Of a DNA stretch of 64,000 nucleotides, positions 59,401 to 64,000 are shown one piece after another (within the stretch, counting starts at the first letter, position 1; every line of letters starts with the position of its first letter). The translations under genes and the position numbers were made by a program. The stretch spans positions 1 to 64,000 of the forward strand of contig JAINUW010000671.1 in the NCBI GenBank assembly GCA_020205615.1. The letters are read 5' to 3'. This DNA is from Panax quinquefolius. Lineage: Eukaryota; Streptophyta; Magnoliopsida; Apiales; Araliaceae. Below the pieces are notes generated by a model. It was not told where the DNA came from. It searched no databases and worked only from the letters and a program-made list of their open reading frames with translations.

Positions 59401-60111
59401 ATTAAGATTCTTTGATTAGATCGAGGAAGGAATCTTGTGCAATAAGTTTCTAAATCATCTCAAATTGTTTTCTCACAATGGACGCCTCCTGATACACAAT
59501 AATTGATTGATGTATCTAAAAGGAAGAATTATACCTTGTTGGACAATGTGCGATCTATAAAGATTTTATCGACATTCCAGTATCCTTTTGGGGTAATGCT
59601 CTAGAAATGGTTGAATATCTACAAAAGGTAACCTCACAATCCGACCCGAGACTCCATAAAAGTTATGGACATGGAGGATTCCTAATCTTATGTATGTTAA
59701 GATAAGGGGTTGTCCAGCTTATGTGAAAAAGGTTTCAAAGGATAAGCTTGGGAAAAGATTTGACAAGTGCAGATTTGTGGGACATCCTAAAGTAAGTTTA
59801 GGGTATATGTTCTATAATCCTACTTAGAAAAAGGTGTTTATTGCGAAACACGCTACCTTCTAACATAAAGGTGTTTATTATTAAAGGGGCAAGTGGGAGG
59901 ATAATAGATCTTGAAGAGTTCAAGAACCACAAAACACTATAAGTCAAATAAGAGGAACATGTAGATAGACCTATTGTACCACAGCCGAATCGTAAATCTT
60001 GAATAGTACCGAAGATACCTGGGAGGTATGGATTCATCATAAAATATGAAGATGAGGTACGCATCATAGAAGATGATGATCTAGTTACATACGATGAGGT
60101 CAGAGTTGTAG
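59401..60111 (+). pseudogene. Co2 integrase remnant and acidic linker
   Basis: The C-terminal part is legible as D-K-L-G-K-R-F-D-K-C-R-F-V-G, G-Y-M-F-Y-N-P, then K-V-F-I-A-K-H-A-T-F near 59830. The linker with R-Y-G-F-I-I and acidic residues follows at 60020-60090. The catalytic core before 59600 is compressed and frameshifted. Confidence 0.75.
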
Positions 60112-60513
60112 AAAGTCAGAGAAATGGATTGAAGCAAGCTTCTCAAAAATGGAATATTTGTTTTGATTTGATAATCAAAAGATTTTGATTTTATAAAAAA
60201 TAAAAATGAACCTAATGTGTACAAAAGGGTCAGTGGGAGCGTCGTGATATTCATAGTATTATATGTTTATATACTACGGATAAGGAATAATATACCAATG
60301 TTATAATCAGTAAAGATAAAGTTGTCTAAACATTCCTCCATGAATGATTTGGGAAGAGTATCTTATTTGGGGATACAAATCTATATAGATAGATTCAAGA
60401 GGATGGTCGACTTAACCCAAGGAACGTATATTCATTTGATGCTAAAGTCGTTTGGCATGGTAAACCCCAACAGATGTCTAATGTTGATGAGTCATGGAGT
60501 GTATCTCTCTTAA
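60112..60513 (+). pseudogene. Co2 reverse transcriptase C-terminal remnant
   Basis: After the linker the sequence jumps to G-L-K-Q-A-S-Q-K-W-N, so the RT fingers and palm are deleted. The catalytic box reads Y-V-Y-I (60262-60273). As in Co1, one aspartate codon of Y-V-D-D is missing; here the other is changed to Tyr. The frame 60322-60513 holds M-N-D-L-G-R-V-S-Y-L-G-I-Q-I-Y and L-T-Q-G-T-Y-I. Confidence 0.8.
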
Positions 60514-61092
60514 TAATCCCCATAGACTCCTGAAAAGAAAGATTGCATGAGTGATAATGATGATGATCGATCATATTCTGGAGAAGATCACTGTAAGACA
60601 GTGAAAAACATCTTAAAGTACTTAACTGACACTAAGAATGTGATTAAAATTTATGGTGGGTCTAAATTAAAACTAGAGGGCTTTACAGACTCAAGTTTTT
60701 TAGATAGACCAAGACGAAAGAAAATCCACTTTAAGGTAAAAGGTTACCTTGAACAGTGGTGCAGTGAATTGGAAAGGTTTCAAATAGTAAAGATTTGTTG
60801 GTTTAGAAATAAAGACAAAGTATATAGCTATAAATTAAGCTACAAGTAGATAGTTTGGATGAAAAGTTTATTACAGAACTAGGAATAGTTCATAAGTCTC
60901 ATCTTGGATCTGAACATGTGTTGTGGCACTTTCATTTGATTAGAGGAATCATTGAAAGATGGGAAATCACTATAGAGATAGTGGACTCTCAAGAACAACA
61001 TTACATATCCATTTACTGAAGCTTATCCAATAGAAGGATAATCGTCACTTAGAGAAGAAGAGTATGAGATATCATGGCGATTGACTTTAGTG
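60514..61092 (+). pseudogene. Co2 RNase H
   Basis: The frame 60547-60849 contains H-C-K-T-V-K-N-I-L-K-Y-L-T-D-T-K and the first catalytic region L-E-G-F-T-D-S-S-F, followed by frameshifts. Recognisable sequence continues to the polypurine tract. Confidence 0.8.
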
Positions 61093-61104
61093 CAAGTGGG
61101 AGAT
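61093..61104 (+). other. Co2 polypurine tract
   Basis: CAAGTGGGAGAT precedes the LTR start TGAAAT. Confidence 0.85.
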
Positions 61105-62989
61105 TGAAATTAGTATGCACACAAGCCAATCATGTTTGATGATAAAGCATATACTTTGTAATAATCTTATTCATTTATTAATAAAAATTATTAATTTATT
61201 AAAGGCTTTTAATTATCTACATAATACTGCTTTATAATATGTGATAAATTCATAGTTTTAAGCAATGCTTTTTGAATAATGATGATGATCATTCTAATGA
61301 GATCTAAATTCTTAGAAAGCTTAAAACTAAAATAGTTCCCAATCGTTGGATTACTAAATTGGGGATTAGTGAATCCGAATAGATTGGTACATACGTTGCT
61401 TGCTCATTGGATGAGGATGATTGATCTCATGATGATTTGTGTGGAGACACTAAAGCAAGTATGTAGGTTCTTATTAGAGAATAAGTTAACTGAACGTGGC
61501 TCGCTTAGGAATACCTAATGGAGCTTTACTTGTCTATCAATAAAAATTCATGTAGTGATAGTAGTACAAGTGATCCTTAGACTTGAGATCATCATAGTAT
61601 CTTGTATATGATGAATTATACTTTGACTTATTCCTTAAGACCCTTAGGGTATATCAAATGGTATGCTTGGGTATAATAAGTCGTACATAGAGATAATGTA
61701 TGATCAATAAAGAATCTATCGGTGCCTAGTAAAAAAGAGAAATGTCTATGTGATTGATAAATGACAACCCAAAGAGTATTTGGTTGAAAGCGAATGAAAT
61801 TAGAAAGGAGTTTCTAATTTACATTATTTGAGTTAATGCATTTAAGAGTCGAAATACATATAATTAAATAAAATAAGACTTGTGAAGAATTTACATGTCT
61901 TATATTTAATTGGGACATCAGTATGGTGGAATGATTGAATTGTGCAGTAACTATTTACTCAAAGGTTCTTTTATGATTAATGTTGAAATCTATATTATCC
62001 GAGAAAGTCGTTAATCGCCAGGAGACTTATCCTATTATAGAATAAATATTATTTATTTAACTAAATTAATAGTTTAATTTATCTATTTAAATAAGACTAA
62101 AATTGTTCTAATTGATTTATTCATAATCGGTTTAATATGGAGAACCTAAAGGGTCACACCATAAAAGGAAGAATAATTATTTAAGAAGTTAATGGCATAA
62201 TCGTAATAATAAGTTAAGTATATTTAATTTAATCTTGGTGATAGAATAAATTAAATAGCTTAATATTTATTATTTAATATTTTAAAAATATTAAATATAA
62301 ATTAATAAGAGGAGTCTTATTATTATTATTACTATTATTATTATTTAATTGTTAAAAGAGTTTGGAAATTAATTAATAAAAGTACTCTCATATATTCCTA
62401 ATAGTATTATTAGACTAATTAATTAAAAGAGTTTAATTAATTATTTCTAATAAGATTAGGAGCGTAATTAATTAAAGGAGTTTAATTAACTAAAATAAAA
62501 TGCAATTCCTTAATTGTTAAGGAGGGTTGCCCACATCTATAAATAAGAGGAGTCTTATTATGGGTGTGGTTGGTTGACACTTTCACAACACACGTGAATA
62601 CATAATTCTAATAGTTGGGAGAGTACACCCTTTTCTATGAGAGATAGAAAAACTAGGGTTTTGCCAAATACCCATCTTCTTGAATCTTTCTTCTTCCTTG
62701 GTGGATCACATCTAGAGGCCAAACACTTGGGTGGCTAATGTTGATCAAAGGAAAGAACCAAACCCGGTGAATTCAAGTTGAATGCGAAAGGATTTGGAGG
62801 TGAACTTGTACCCGAGGAATCTCGAATCTTCAAGGGTATAATTCTTGTTCTTTATTTTTTTGTTTAATTAATAATTGTGCATAAAGGATAATCCGGGTAT
62901 ATGGTTTGTAAAATTTTAAAAATCTATTTTCTATGCTTTAGCTTATTTTATGCAATTTGATTGCATTCATTAATATTACAAACCTAACA
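61105..62989 (+). repeat. Co2 LTR (1885 bp)
   Basis: It starts TGAAATTAGTATGC and ends CAAACCTAACA. The hairpin string is at about 62240-62560, including TAATAAGA-GGAG-TCTTATTA (62303-62322), an AGAG-loop copy near 62420 and a GGAG-loop copy near 62470. A TATA-like box follows at 62537-62547. Confidence 0.9.
62537..62547 (+). promoter_or_regulatory. Co2 LTR TATA-like box
   Basis: CTATAAATAAG lies just before a GGAG-loop hairpin (about 62541-62558). Transcription would start some 30 bases later, leaving most LTR hairpins upstream in U3. Confidence 0.55.
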
Positions 62990-62990
62990 G

Positions 62991-63003
62991 TGGTATCAAA
63001 GCC
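62991..63003 (+). other. Co2 primer binding site (tRNA-iMet type)
   Basis: TGGTATCAAAGCC matches the tRNA-iMet complement with one mismatch, one base after the LTR. Confidence 0.9.
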
Positions 63004-63577
63004 AAACCTTTATGCGAATTATTAATTGTTCAGATTCGATATGTATATTGATATGTGTTTAGAATAATTTAATTGGGCATAATTTATTGTATAAAATTAT
63101 TATTATTTTATTTAATAAAAAAGAGAAACTATTTTTGAAAAACGGTTTCGTTGATCCGTGTTTTGGCTGATTTCTTTTTAAAAGCTGATCCTATGTATGA
63201 TCAGGATCACGTGAATCATTTAAGATACTGATTTCGTTATTCATTAAGGAATCAGAATATTATATCATATATAATCATACGTTAAATATATATATATATA
63301 TGGGATTCCATCCACGGCAACCGATTACCATGGACACTGTTCTAACAACCTCTTTTCGGACCATTGATTAACTTATTGGAAGGCTAAGATTGAAACATAA
63401 ATAACTTTCGACCGTTACAAGCTCTTCCGGCTGTTAATAAGAAAAAAAAAAAAAACACCCCAGCCGGCACAAGCTCTCACGGCTTGGTAGACTCAGTTTC
63501 TACTAACTTGATGCTAATTTTCACTTCTTAATATTATATTAAATACTAATATTACAAAATATTGTATTAATATTAAT
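63004..63577 (+). other. Co2 leader, truncated
   Basis: No coding frame. The first part aligns with the Co1 leader next to its primer site. A short TA run (63286-63300) is present. The Gy-A LTR at 63578 ends it. Confidence 0.65.
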
Positions 63578-64000
63578 TGTGACGCCCCCAAAATAGGTCC
63601 ATTCCATCCAACCCATTCTGAGTCGCCAAATACATGGTACAGAAATAACTACAACTTTATTATTACAACATATAAACTGTGAGTTTAAATACAGATATTG
63701 CCATCTAGACAATATCCACACGCAAATAAATCCCCATCATAATTATTGATACATTATTTTATAAAAATGGTGAGGACTACTAAACAACTCTCTAGAACCT
63801 TCATTCCATACCCCAACTAGTACTCGCTACATTCTCGCCTCCCGAGAAGAAAAATGGAACAAAAGGAAAAGGGTGAGCTCAACTAGCCCAGAGAAGAATA
63901 TTATGACTAAGATAATATACAACAAATTATCGTTAGTCTTCAACAGGGAAAATTCTAATAGAATACAATAGACAAACCGTTTTAAATCAATCTTGCAATG
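63578..64000 (-). repeat. start of another Gy-A LTR (A5), runs off window
   Basis: The plus strand starts TGTGACGCCCCC and follows the A3 5' LTR closely, including the GCTCACCCTTT motif (minus strand, near 63871). No primer site lies to its left, so this is the outer end of a 3' LTR or a solo LTR. A candidate left target site is TTAAT. Confidence 0.88.

Larger units (their letters stand above)
58765..63577 (+). mobile_element. copia element(s) Co2: internal region, LTR, leader
   Basis: The order is zinc knuckle, integrase remnant, linker, RT, RNase H, polypurine tract, LTR (61105-62989), primer site, leader. A primer site after the LTR means this LTR also serves as a 5' LTR of a second copy. 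This internal-LTR-internal arrangement is a known product of recombination between tandem or nested copies. The leader is cut at 63578 by a Gy-A LTR. It is the same family as Co1. Confidence 0.82.

Overview
This 64 kb window looks like intergenic DNA from a large, repeat-rich plant (probably dicot) nuclear genome. It is AT-rich, and I found no host gene, tRNA, rRNA or CRISPR array. Nearly every base can be assigned to LTR retrotransposons or their LTRs. Species cannot be named from the sequence. Working names: LARD (non-autonomous, tRNA-Asp primer site); Gy-A, Gy-B and Gy-C (three Ty3/gypsy families, Tekay/Del-like chromoviruses where pol is visible, tRNA-iMet primer site); Co (a Ty1/copia family). 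All coding regions are broken by stops, frameshifts or deletions, so all are called pseudogenes.

Layout, left to right. 1-5060: LARD on the minus strand, left LTR cut by the window edge. 5061-15329: Gy-A copy A1 (+), gag cut by the LARD, pol to chromodomain readable, 3' LTR split by a solo Gy-A LTR (9855-13400). 15330-16869: 3' LTR fragment and pol tail of A3 (-). 16870-18147: truncated Gy-A LTR (+). 18148-30547: Gy-B copy B1 (-), with an extra open frame upstream of gag and a 5' LTR split by a 5.0 kb solo Gy-C LTR (23114-28133). 30548-35680: rest of A3 (-). 35681-45383: Gy-B copy B2 (-), pol split by a solo Gy-A LTR (37353-39913). 45384-58764: Gy-C element (+), its leader split by copia Co1 (48263-57318, -). 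58765-63577: Co2 (+), a rearranged internal-LTR-leader structure. 63578-64000: start of another Gy-A LTR.

The pieces read as a nest. Co2 was entered by Gy-C, Gy-C by B2, B2 by A3, A3 by B1, and B1 by the solo Gy-C LTR. Side branches are A1 in the 3' LTR of A3, the LARD in A1 gag, Co1 in the Gy-C leader, and solo Gy-A LTRs in A1 and B2. Target-site duplications (TSDs) can be read for four insertions: CGTCG exact; AGTTT/AGTAT, ACACG/ACATG and GATAG/GATGG with one mismatch each.

The observations most worth checking are: (1) strings of short perfect hairpins with GGAG/AGAG loops in the Co LTRs and leader; (2) a pre-gag open frame in B1 with an apparent relative in Gy-C; (3) a head-to-head inverted pair of Gy-A LTRs of about 1.1-1.25 kb; (4) 5 kb Gy-C LTRs with a TATA box, splice-like signals and a short conserved coding-like tail; (5) hairpin-forming tandem repeats and fast-changing minisatellites in Gy-A LTRs. 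Single-base indels between sister LTRs are frequent, so some frameshifts may be assembly errors.
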